Below, piece by piece: positions 16,417 to 24,281 of a DNA stretch of 64,000 bases. A model generated the notes under the pieces. It saw nothing but the letters and a program-made list of their open reading frames with translations, was not told the origin of the DNA and ran no database searches. Source of the stretch: Anaerosacchariphilus hominis (GTDB lineage Bacteria; Bacillota; Clostridia; Lachnospirales; Lachnospiraceae); contig NZ_JACOOR010000004.1 of NCBI RefSeq assembly GCF_014290175.1, positions 62,001 to 126,000 on the forward strand, in the 5' to 3' direction. Both the position numbers and the translations under genes were made by a program. Numbering within the stretch: position 1 is the stretch's first letter; the number at the start of each line of letters is the position of its first letter.

Positions 16417-16458
16417 AAAAATGTCCGAAATCCGATGTTTAGATTTTCGGGCATTTTT
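16417..16458 (+). terminator. 5'-end hairpin with U-run in the importer 3 leader
   Basis: AAAAATGTCCGAAA pairs along its full length with TTTTCGGGCATTTTT (one G-U pair), followed by TGTTG. It begins only about 7 nt after the expected transcript start, so it could act as an early attenuator or as a 5' mRNA stabiliser. The lysR stop lies upstream of the promoter, so it is not simply the lysR terminator unless read from lysR. Confidence 0.5.
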
Positions 16459-16480
16459 GTTGTGGAAAGGATTGTAATAC

Positions 16481-17425
16481 ATGAGAAACTATGTCTTAAA
16501 AAGACTTTTGCAGCTAATCCCCATTTTGCTGGTTATCACGTTTTTGTCCTTTGGCATGATGCGGCTGGCGGGCAGCGACGCCGTCCTGCAGAAGATGGAG
16601 AATACCGGCATGGTGGTGTCCCAGGAGGTCATCGACAAGGCCAGGGCGGAGCTGGGACTGGATAAGCCCTTTCTGACCCAGTATTTTGTGTGGTTGAAAA
16701 ATCTGCTTCACGGCGATATGGGGACCAGCTATATTTCCGGGAAAGAGGTATTTCCCACCTTCCTGTCGAAGCTTCCGGCCACCCTGCTTCTGACAGCAGT
16801 ATCCATCGGACTGACCATTGTGATATCGATTCCGTTGGGCGTGCTGGCGGCAGTGAAGCAGAACCGCTTTACCGATTACCTGATCCGCTTTTGCAGTTTT
16901 ATCGGCAACAGCATGCCGAATTTCTTTGTGGCGCTGCTGCTGATGTTCTTTTTCTCCATACGGCTTGGTTGGTTCCCGGTGATTTCAGACGGCGTCGGCG
17001 CGAAGAGTGTGGCCCTTCCGGCCCTTACTCTGGCGATTGCCATGTCGGCCAAGTATCTCCGGCAGGTACGGGCTACGGTGCTGGATGAACTGGGAAAGAG
17101 CTATGTGACAGGAGCCAGGGCCAGAGGCGTGCGGTTTTCTGTAACATTAGTAAGAAGTGTATTGAAAGCTTCGCTGGTTACGATTATCACACTGCTGACA
17201 CTCTCCATAGGAAGCCTGCTGGGCGGCACAGCCATTGTAGAATCCATCTTCCTCTGGGACGGCGTCGGAAAACTGGCGGTAGACGCCATCAGCATGCGGG
17301 ATTATCCCATGATACAGGCCTATGTCATGTGGATGGCGATCATTTATGTGGGTATTAATCTGATTACGGATCTTTCCTACCGACTTTTGGATCCGAGAAT
17401 CCGACTGGGAGGGATGGAAGTATGA
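16481..17425 (+). CDS. ABC importer permease, NikB/DppB type
   Basis: A 314-residue permease of importer 3. It has the DppB/NikB N-terminus (LKRLLQLIPILLVITFLSF), a block GDMGTSYISGKEVFPTF, the EAA-like loop VTGARARGVRFSVTLVRSVL and the ending YRLLDPRIRLGG. ATG 16481 is preceded by GGAAAGGATTG. It overlaps the partner permease by 4 bp. Confidence 0.92.
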   Translation: MRNYVLKRLLQLIPILLVITFLSFGMMRLAGSDAVLQKMENTGMVVSQEVIDKARAELGLDKPFLTQYFVWLKNLLHGDMGTSYISGKEVFPTFLSKLPATLLLTAVSIGLTIVISIPLGVLAAVKQNRFTDYLIRFCSFIGNSMPNFFVALLLMFFFSIRLGWFPVISDGVGAKSVALPALTLAIAMSAKYLRQVRATVLDELGKSYVTGARARGVRFSVTLVRSVLKASLVTIITLLTLSIGSLLGGTAIVESIFLWDGVGKLAVDAISMRDYPMIQAYVMWMAIIYVGINLITDLSYRLLDPRIRLGGMEV

Positions 17426-18252
17426 GTACGCCGGAAAAAAAGCGGATCCGCGGCAGACTGATTTTCTTTTCCCTGCTGGCGTTGGGACTTCTGCTGGCGG
17501 CGGTGTTTGCGGACAGGCTTACCCCCTTTGATCCCAACGCCCAGGATATGAGTGCGTCTCTCCAGGCGCCGGGCGGCGTTCATCTGGCGGGAACCGATCG
17601 GTTCGGCAGGGATATGTTTTCCAGAATTCTGGTGGGACTCCGGACCAGTCTGCTGGCGACGCTGACCCTGGTGGCGGTGATTACCGTGGCAGGAACCGTG
17701 GCAGGCGTGTTGGCTGGTTACCTGGGCGGCGCGCCGGACGCAGTACTGATGCGGATTTCCGACGTCTGTCTGGCTTTTCCGGGACTGGTGTTTGCCATGG
17801 CCATAGCGGCTCTTTTAAATGGCGGCATCGGCAATGCGGTGTTGGCCCTGGCGCTGATCAGTTGGCCCAAATATGCCCGGATTGCCCGGAGCCAGACGCT
17901 GACGGTGAAGAGCAGTAACTATATTGCGGCAGTGCGGCTTTCCGGTTCGGGGCCGGTGAAAATGATCGGAAAGCATATTTTACCGAATATTCTGGGACCG
18001 GTGCTGGTGACCTCCATGCTGGATATCGGAACCATGCTGATGGAACTGGCCGGACTGTCCTTCTTAGGCCTGGGCGCGCAGCCGCCCACGGCAGAGCTGG
18101 GTAACATGATGAGCGGCGGCCGGAGTATGCTGCAGACTTACCCCTGGGTGGTACTTGGCCCCGGTGTCGCGATTTTTATTACGGTTGTGGTTTTTAATCT
18201 GCTGGGAGACGCGGTACGGGATTATCTCGATCCGCACAGTGGAAAAAGATAA
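17422..18252 (+). CDS. ABC importer permease, NikC/DppC type
   Basis: A 276-residue permease, partner of 16481. Markers are ADRLTPFDPNAQDMSASLQ, then LAGTDRFGRDMFSRIL, the cytoplasmic loop RLSGSGPVKMIGKHILPN and the ending NLLGDAVRDYLDP. The stop is 41 bp before the binding-protein gene. Confidence 0.92.
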   Translation: MSTPEKKRIRGRLIFFSLLALGLLLAAVFADRLTPFDPNAQDMSASLQAPGGVHLAGTDRFGRDMFSRILVGLRTSLLATLTLVAVITVAGTVAGVLAGYLGGAPDAVLMRISDVCLAFPGLVFAMAIAALLNGGIGNAVLALALISWPKYARIARSQTLTVKSSNYIAAVRLSGSGPVKMIGKHILPNILGPVLVTSMLDIGTMLMELAGLSFLGLGAQPPTAELGNMMSGGRSMLQTYPWVVLGPGVAIFITVVVFNLLGDAVRDYLDPHSGKR

Positions 18253-18293
18253 TAGATAGATAAAAAATATAATTCAGAAAGGAACAGAATAAG

Positions 18294-19892
18294 ATGAAGA
18301 CATGGAAAAAGAGCGCGGCGATTGTACTGGCACTGATGATGGCAGCAGGAAGCCTGACAGGCTGCGGCGGGAACAAGGCAAAAGAAAACAGCAGCAATAC
18401 CGATAAAAACAGTACAGAGGATACCGCAGGCAAGACCTCCTTCGTCTTCGGCGATACCACCTTCAATCCGGAAAACGAGGAAGCCGATGTGAATCCCCAC
18501 AATACCTACGCAGGCTGGGCCTGTATCCGTTACGGCATCGGAGAGACCCTGTTCCATTACTCCGATTCCATGGAAATCGAGCCCTGGCTGGCGGAAAGCT
18601 ACGAGAATCCGGACGAGCTGACCTGGGTGATTCAGCTTCGGGATGACGTCACCTTTTCCAGTGGACGCAAACTGGACGCAGAGGCGGTGAAAGAGTGTCT
18701 GGAGCATCTGGTGGCGGTACATGAGCGGGCCAAAGGCGATCTGCTGATCGATTCCATTACAGCAGACGGTCAGACTCTGACTATCAAAACCACAGAGCCA
18801 AGGCCGACGCTGCTGAATTATCTGTCTGACCCTTACGGTTGTATCATCGATATGGAAGCAGGCATCACAGACGATGGCGTCGTATCCGGCACCGGCCCCT
18901 ATAAGGTGGTTTCACTGGTTTCCGGCGAGCGCCTGGAGCTGGAGAAAAATGATACCTACTGGAACGGCACCCCGGGTTTTGATACCATTACCGTCCGCAC
19001 CATTTCCGACGGAGATACCCTGACCATGGCATTGCAGTCCGGTGAGATCGATGCGGCTTACGGCATGCCCTATGCCAGCTATCCCCTGTTCCAGAATGAC
19101 AATTATACCTTCTCCAGCTGCGCCACTTCCCGTGCGTTCTTTGCGCATATGAATTTTGAAAGCCCGATTATCCAGGACGCAGCAGTACGGAAAGCCATTG
19201 CCATGGGTATCGATAAGGAAAGCTTTGTGAATACCCTGCTGGATGGCAACGGCTATGCGGCTATCGGCGTGTATCCGGATAACTTCAGCTTCGGCGGCGA
19301 CGCGGTTCATACGGAAAATTATGATCCGGAGGGAGCAAAGCAGGTACTGGAGGACGCAGGCTGGACAGATACGGACGGAGACGGCATTCGGGAGAAAGAC
19401 GGTACAAAGCTGGCCATCCGCTGGCTCACCTATCCCAGCCGTCAGGAGCTGCCCCTTCTGGCTGAGTCCGTACAGGCGACCCTGAAGGACATCGGAATCG
19501 ACGTATCCATCAACAGCACAGCCGATCACAACAGCATCCGCAAGGATTCCTCTGCCTGGGACGTCTATGCCAGCGCCATGGTCACAGCGCCCACCGGAGA
19601 TCCGGAATACTTCTTTACGACCCATTGCCTGGACAGCTCTGCAGTCAACAACGGCCACTATCATTCTGACAAGCTGGAGGCTCTGGAGGCAGAGATGGCC
19701 GGAACCTTTGACACCGAGCGCCGTAGCGAACTGGCGGTGGAGATGCAGCAGACCATTCTGGATGATAATGCTTTTGTTTTCTGCTCTCATCTGAAAATGA
19801 GCATGATTTCCAAGGCAGGCGTGACAGGACTTGTGGCCCATCCCTGCGATTTCTATGAAATTACGGTGGATCTGGCTCCGGTAAATGAGTGA
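18294..19892 (+). CDS. Extracellular solute-binding lipoprotein, family 5 (nickel/peptide type)
   Basis: A 532-residue binding lipoprotein of importer 3. Signal peptide with lipobox SLTGC (Cys24), followed by an Asn/Ser/Thr-rich linker. The core is the SBP family 5 fold (AVRKAIAMGIDKESF block) with a calcium-loop-like DTDGDGIREKDG. Closest in-window relatives are 5580 and 371, so three paralogous binders exist side by side, presumably with different ligand forms. The stop overlaps the next start (TGATG). Confidence 0.9.
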   Translation: MKTWKKSAAIVLALMMAAGSLTGCGGNKAKENSSNTDKNSTEDTAGKTSFVFGDTTFNPENEEADVNPHNTYAGWACIRYGIGETLFHYSDSMEIEPWLAESYENPDELTWVIQLRDDVTFSSGRKLDAEAVKECLEHLVAVHERAKGDLLIDSITADGQTLTIKTTEPRPTLLNYLSDPYGCIIDMEAGITDDGVVSGTGPYKVVSLVSGERLELEKNDTYWNGTPGFDTITVRTISDGDTLTMALQSGEIDAAYGMPYASYPLFQNDNYTFSSCATSRAFFAHMNFESPIIQDAAVRKAIAMGIDKESFVNTLLDGNGYAAIGVYPDNFSFGGDAVHTENYDPEGAKQVLEDAGWTDTDGDGIREKDGTKLAIRWLTYPSRQELPLLAESVQATLKDIGIDVSINSTADHNSIRKDSSAWDVYASAMVTAPTGDPEYFFTTHCLDSSAVNNGHYHSDKLEALEAEMAGTFDTERRSELAVEMQQTILDDNAFVFCSHLKMSMISKAGVTGLVAHPCDFYEITVDLAPVNE

Positions 19893-20680
19893 TGTGTGAA
19901 TTATTAACCTTTCAGAATGTAAGCGTTGCTTTCCATAAAAATACAGTGGTCCATCAGGTGAACTTTTCCCTGAAGCCCGGGGAGAGCCTGGGCATCGTGG
20001 GAGAGTCCGGAAGCGGAAAAAGCACGATTCTGAAGGCGGCCATGGGGATTCTGGAAAATGGTGGAAGGGTGACGGAGGGACAGATTCTCTTTCAGGGCAG
20101 AAATCTCTGTGAAATGAAAGAAAAGGAGCTTAGGACCATCCGGGGTGCCGGGATTAGTATGATTTTTCAGGATGCAGGCGCTTCCTTAAGCCCCATTCGT
20201 ACCATCGGAGAACAGATTCACGAAAGTATGTCGGCACATCAGAAGATTTCCAGACAGGAGGCGTTTCAAAAGGCTATGGGGCTTTTCGAAAAGCTACATT
20301 TTCAGAATGGGGAGCGGGTCTGGAACAGCTATCCCTTCGAGCTGTCCGGCGGTATGAACCAGCGGGTGGGCATCGTACTTGCCATGCTGATGGAGCCACC
20401 CCTTTTACTGGCAGACGAGCCCACCAGCGCCCTGGATGTGGCAGTTCAGAAGCAGGTGGTGCAGGAAATGAAACGGCTGCGGGAGGAGTTCGGAACAGCA
20501 GAGATTCTGGTGACCCATGATATCGGCGTGGTGCGGGCCATGGCGGACCGGATACTGGTTTTAAAGGAAGGCAGAGTCGTGGAATACGGTGCGGCAGAGA
20601 AGGTACTGACCGAGCCGGAAGCATCCTATACAAAGGAACTGCTGGCGGCAGTTCCGAGACTTCGGAGGAATCCCGGATGA
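19892..20680 (+). CDS. ABC importer ATPase, NikD/DppD type
   Basis: A 262-residue ATPase of importer 3. Walker A is GESGSGKS, the signature is LSGGMNQR, Walker B is LLLADEPTSALD. A GTG one codon earlier (19889) is a possible alternative start; the ATG overlapping the previous stop is preferred. Overlaps the second ATPase by 4 bp. Confidence 0.92.
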   Translation: MCELLTFQNVSVAFHKNTVVHQVNFSLKPGESLGIVGESGSGKSTILKAAMGILENGGRVTEGQILFQGRNLCEMKEKELRTIRGAGISMIFQDAGASLSPIRTIGEQIHESMSAHQKISRQEAFQKAMGLFEKLHFQNGERVWNSYPFELSGGMNQRVGIVLAMLMEPPLLLADEPTSALDVAVQKQVVQEMKRLREEFGTAEILVTHDIGVVRAMADRILVLKEGRVVEYGAAEKVLTEPEASYTKELLAAVPRLRRNPG

Positions 20681-21441
20681 GCGAGACGGTTTTGAAAACA
20701 GAAAACCTGACAAAGATTTTTATGGTACGGGGAAAGAAAGCGTTCGCCGCCGTGGATCATGTGAGTTTTCAATTGAAAAAAGGTGAGACCCTGGGAATCA
20801 TCGGAGAATCCGGCTGCGGGAAAAGCACCCTGGCAAAGCTTCTCTGCCGCCTGCAGGAGCCGACGGAAGGAACGGTGGAGCTGTGCGGACAGGATATTAC
20901 AAAGGCGCGGGGAGCGGAGCTTTGTTCTGCGTACCGTCATATCCAGATGGTATTTCAGGATCCGGTCAGCTCCTTTGACCCGCGGAAGACCCTGGGGGAC
21001 GGGATCGGAGAAAGCCTTCGGAATACGGGAAAAAGCCGGAGAGAAGCAGAACTGCGGGTACGGGAACTGCTGAAACAGTGCGGGCTTCCGGGAGAGTTCG
21101 CGGGCCGCTACCCCCATGAGGTCAGCGGAGGCCAGTGTCAGCGGGCGGCTATCGCCAGAGCCCTGGCGGTGGAACCGGAGGTTCTGATCTGTGATGAGTC
21201 CACTTCTGCCCTGGATGTGACGGTGCAGAAAAAAATCATGGAGCTGCTTGGAAGGCTTCGCGTGGATACAGGCATTTCCTGCATCTTTATCTGTCATAAT
21301 CTGGCTCTGGTGCAGGATTTCTGTGACAGGCTTCTGGTCATGTATCAGGGAAAAATCATCGAGGAAGGCACGCCGGATGAAGTGATTTTCTGCCCGAAGG
21401 AAGCCTATACGCAGATGCTGGTGGATTCCGTTCTCGGATAA
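20677..21441 (+). CDS. ABC importer ATPase, NikE/DppF type
   Basis: A 254-residue ATPase and last gene of importer 3. Walker A is GESGCGKS, the signature is VSGGQCQR, Walker B is VLICDESTSALD, and the H-loop is FICHNLALVQ. Followed by about 50 bp and then promoter 6. Confidence 0.92.
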   Translation: MSETVLKTENLTKIFMVRGKKAFAAVDHVSFQLKKGETLGIIGESGCGKSTLAKLLCRLQEPTEGTVELCGQDITKARGAELCSAYRHIQMVFQDPVSSFDPRKTLGDGIGESLRNTGKSRREAELRVRELLKQCGLPGEFAGRYPHEVSGGQCQRAAIARALAVEPEVLICDESTSALDVTVQKKIMELLGRLRVDTGISCIFICHNLALVQDFCDRLLVMYQGKIIEEGTPDEVIFCPKEAYTQMLVDSVLG

Positions 21442-21490
21442 AAAGGAAAGAAAATAACAGGAAAACGTTTGAGTAAAAAGCGTGAAACTC

Positions 21491-21536
21491 TATCCCCCGG
21501 GGAGGCTTGTGGCTCTTCCGGGGGTTATGCTATACT
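21491..21536 (+). promoter_or_regulatory. Regulon promoter 6 (methyltransferase pair): C/G block + -35 + -10
   Basis: TATCCCCCGGGGAGG then CTTGTGG; -35 TTGTGG (21507-21512), 18-bp spacer, -10 TATACT (21531-21536). In this copy the C-block can also pair with CCGGGGG inside the spacer. The leader to the first methyltransferase is about 65 nt. Confidence 0.7.
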
Positions 21537-21604
21537 TTTTATCGATAAGAAAGCGCGGCTAAAACGGGAAAACAAGGCTGCGCGGGGTACGGGAGAGAGA
21601 CAAC

Positions 21605-22363
21605 ATGGGACAGATGCTGGAACGAATTGAAGAGTACTGGACAAACAGAGCGGAAGGGTATTCACAGGTAAATCAGGAGGAGCTGGCGACCGATCAGAAG
21701 AACCGGTGGCTGAAAGCGCTGGAAGCGGAATTTCCTCATCGGGATCCGAAGAACATTCAGGTGTTGGACATCGGAACCGGCCCGGGCTTCTTCGCCATTA
21801 TTCTGGCGAAGGCAGGCTATCAGGTGACAGCCGTGGATTACACAGAGGAGATGCTCTGCAAGGCGAAGGAAAACGCGGGACGCTACGCGGATAAGATCCG
21901 CTGGATGCGCATGGACGCCCAGAAGCTGGAGCTTCCGGACAACCAGTTCGATGTGGCCGTATCCCGGAACCTGACCTGGAATCTGGAGAACCCGGACGAG
22001 GCCTACAAGGAGTGGAAACGGGTGCTGAAACCCGGCGGACAGCTCCTGAATTTCGACGCCAACTGGTACGGCCATCTCTTTGACGCAGAGAAGCGTCGGG
22101 AGTACGAGGAAGACCGGAAACACGTGGAAGAGCAGGCCATGGAGGATCATTATATCGGTACGGATATTGATGAGATGGAGGCCATTGCCAGGAAGGTTCC
22201 CTTAAGTCCGGTGGTTCGTCCGGCCTGGGACATGCAGGTCTTAAAGGGCCTGGGCTTCCAGAGCGTCTGTTCCGATGAAAAGGTATGGCAGAGAGTCTGG
22301 AGCGATACAGAGAAAGTAAATTACGCATCCACACCGATGTTTATGATTAAGGCAGTAAAATAA
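21605..22363 (+). CDS. Class I SAM-dependent methyltransferase (tandem pair, first)
   Basis: A 252-residue methyltransferase. N-terminal block EYWTNRAEGYSQV, motif I VLDIGTGPGFFAIILAKAG, acidic residue in AVDYTEEML, then the block AVSRNLTWNLENPDEAYKE and RVLKPGG, typical of the UbiE/methyltransferase-11 fold. Its closest relative in the window is the next gene, 20 bp downstream, which shares the same blocks. Both are driven from promoter 6. Substrate unknown; the setting points to modification of a small molecule handled by the island's importers. Confidence 0.88.
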   Translation: MGQMLERIEEYWTNRAEGYSQVNQEELATDQKNRWLKALEAEFPHRDPKNIQVLDIGTGPGFFAIILAKAGYQVTAVDYTEEMLCKAKENAGRYADKIRWMRMDAQKLELPDNQFDVAVSRNLTWNLENPDEAYKEWKRVLKPGGQLLNFDANWYGHLFDAEKRREYEEDRKHVEEQAMEDHYIGTDIDEMEAIARKVPLSPVVRPAWDMQVLKGLGFQSVCSDEKVWQRVWSDTEKVNYASTPMFMIKAVK

Positions 22364-22383
22364 AGTAAGGCGGTAATATAACG

Positions 22384-23124
22384 ATGGAAGAGATAAAGAA
22401 AGAGATTTCTTCCTACTGGACCGGGCGAAGTGAAGACTTCGCCCGTCTTCGTGAGGAAGAGTTAAACAGTGAAATGGCCGGGCTCTGGCTTAAGGAGCTG
22501 GAGAAAGGACTGCCGGAGGGAGAAGGCTTACGGATCCTGGATGTGGGAACCGGCTGTGGCTTCTTCTCCGTGCTGCTGGCAAAGCTGGGTCATCAGGTGA
22601 CCGGTATCGACCTGACTCCGGCCATGATTGAAAAAGCGAAACAGATCGCCAGGGAGCGCGGTGTGGAGGCAGACTTTGAAGTGATGGACGCGGAGCATCC
22701 GGATTTTCCGGAGGGCACCTTCGACGTAATCGTATCCCGGAACCTGACCTGGACTCTGCCCCACCCGGCGGAGGCTTACGGGGAGTGGCTGCGGGTATTG
22801 AAGCCCGGCGGCGTCCTGCTGAACTTCGACGGCGACTATGGCAAAGAGGAATTCACCGAGGAAATGGAAAGCTTGTCTGCGGATCATGCCCACCGTCGGT
22901 TGAGCTGTGGTCAGCTTGAGGAATGTGATAAAATTAAAGATCAGCTTTCCATCAGCGCCATGCGTCGGCCGGCCTGGGACGTGGAAGTGTTGAAGAACCT
23001 GGGTTGTGTGGACATGAACGTGGACAGTGAAGTTTACCGCCGCATATACGCAAGCGAAGACAGTCCCTTTTACAATCCAACCCCGATTTTCCGGCTGCAG
23101 GCACGGAAGGCAGGAGAAAGATAA
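22384..23124 (+). CDS. Class I SAM-dependent methyltransferase (tandem pair, second)
   Basis: A 246-residue methyltransferase paralogous to 21605: SYWTGRSEDFARLREEEL, motif I ILDVGTGCGFFSVLLAKLG, GIDLTPAMIEKAK, and VSRNLTWTLPHPAEAYGEW followed by RVLKPGG. Length and domain order match the first copy, but the sequences have diverged enough to suggest different substrates or positions. It ends about 65 bp before the metQ promoter. Confidence 0.88.
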   Translation: MEEIKKEISSYWTGRSEDFARLREEELNSEMAGLWLKELEKGLPEGEGLRILDVGTGCGFFSVLLAKLGHQVTGIDLTPAMIEKAKQIARERGVEADFEVMDAEHPDFPEGTFDVIVSRNLTWTLPHPAEAYGEWLRVLKPGGVLLNFDGDYGKEEFTEEMESLSADHAHRRLSCGQLEECDKIKDQLSISAMRRPAWDVEVLKNLGCVDMNVDSEVYRRIYASEDSPFYNPTPIFRLQARKAGER

Positions 23125-23188
23125 CAGTATATATTTCTTGCAAATACGGAAAAAGTCCGTTATGATAGAAAAAATAAGCGAAAACCGC

Positions 23189-23217
23189 TTGACAAATAAA
23201 AACGGAACCTCTATAAT
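23189..23217 (+). promoter_or_regulatory. Consensus promoter of metQ
   Basis: TTGACA (23189-23194), 17-bp spacer, TATAAT (23212-23217). Just downstream is ACCAATAGGAAATAC, also kept in the decayed copy at 10565, which may be an operator. The leader is only about 50 nt, too short for a SAM riboswitch. Confidence 0.8.
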
Positions 23218-23271
23218 CCTACTTAACCAATAGGAAATACAGGTAACGTGAAAATTAAGGAGGAGTTTATT

Positions 23272-24129
23272 ATGAGAAAGCTGACAAAGAAACTTGCGGC
23301 ACTGGCACTTGGCGTGGTAACCGTAGCGTCCCTGACCGCTTGCGGCGGAAGCAGCAAGGGTATCACCATCGCCGTACCGAACGATACCACCAACGAGGCG
23401 AGAGCCCTTCTTCTTCTGGAAGAAAACGGTTACATTAAGCTGAAGGACGGCGCAGGCATCACCGCCACCGTAGCGGATATCTCTGAGAATCCCTACGACA
23501 TCACCTTCAAAGAGGTGGAGGCAGCTCAGGTACCGAACGTACTGAAGGATGTGGACTACGCCATTATCAATTCCAACTACGCCATCGACGCAGGCCTGAA
23601 CCCCACAGCAGACGCGCTGACCATGGAAGGATCCTCTTCCGCCTACAGTAACATCCTGGCTGTAAAGGAAGGCAATGAGGACACAGACAAGATCAAAGCC
23701 CTGAAGGCAGCCCTGGAGAGCCAGGCTGTAGCAGACTACATTACCGAAGAGTATGACGGAGCCGTAGTCAGCACCGTGGACAACCCCACAGACGGCTTTG
23801 ACGCAAGTGTAGATTACGATACACTGGCAGGAACCACCATCACAGTAGCAGCATCTCCGGCGCCCCATGCAGACATCCTGAAAGTGGCAAAGGATATTCT
23901 GGCTGAGAAGGACATCACCCTGGACATCATGGAGTTCACCGACTATGTACAGCCGAACAACGTGGTAGACAGCGGAGAGGTAGACGCCAATTACTTCCAG
24001 CACAAGCCCTACCTGGATGATTTCAACGAGCAGAACGGTACCCACATCGTATCCGTGGCAGCTATCCACGTGGAGCCCATGGGACTGTACGGCGGCAAGC
24101 AGACAAGTCTGGACGCGATTACAAAATAG
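23272..24129 (+). CDS. metQ: MetQ/NlpA-type substrate-binding lipoprotein
   Basis: A 285-residue lipoprotein of the NlpA/MetQ family (methionine or related amino acid binding). Signal peptide with lipobox SLTAC, then blocks DGAGITATVADIS, EVEAAQVPNVLKDVDYAIIN and EFTDYVQPNNVVDSGEVDANYFQHKPYLDDF, cited by its ends FTDYVQPNN and NYFQHKPYLDD. The later segment repeats a short part seen earlier, as is normal for two-lobed binders. ATG 23272 follows AAGGAGGAG. An MetNI pair follows. A degraded copy lies at 10565-10966. Exact ligand (methionine, its sulfoxide or another thioether) not decided. Confidence 0.88.
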   Translation: MRKLTKKLAALALGVVTVASLTACGGSSKGITIAVPNDTTNEARALLLLEENGYIKLKDGAGITATVADISENPYDITFKEVEAAQVPNVLKDVDYAIINSNYAIDAGLNPTADALTMEGSSSAYSNILAVKEGNEDTDKIKALKAALESQAVADYITEEYDGAVVSTVDNPTDGFDASVDYDTLAGTTITVAASPAPHADILKVAKDILAEKDITLDIMEFTDYVQPNNVVDSGEVDANYFQHKPYLDDFNEQNGTHIVSVAAIHVEPMGLYGGKQTSLDAITK

Positions 24130-24164
24130 TGCTATAATATAGAGTAATTTTGATAAAAGGAATA

Positions 24165-24201
24165 GCCGACAGCCTGTGACAAGCAGACTGTCGGCCTTTC
24201 G
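24165..24201 (+). terminator. Hairpin between metQ and metN
   Basis: GCCGACAG (24165-24172) pairs with CTGTCGGC (24188-24195), followed by CTTTC. It probably causes partial termination after metQ, giving more binding protein than transporter. No new consensus promoter is obvious before metN; the intervening bases hold short CTTATTTGAA-type repeats. Confidence 0.55.
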
Positions 24202-24281
24202 GATCTTATTTGAAACTTGAGATTTGAACCTTATTTGAAGCTTACTTGAATTTTACACGGAGATTCCGGACGGAGGGTTTT

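Noticed and set aside
23130..23271. SAM riboswitch before metQ
   Set aside because: The leader after the consensus promoter is about 50 nt and shows none of the S-box core; far too short.
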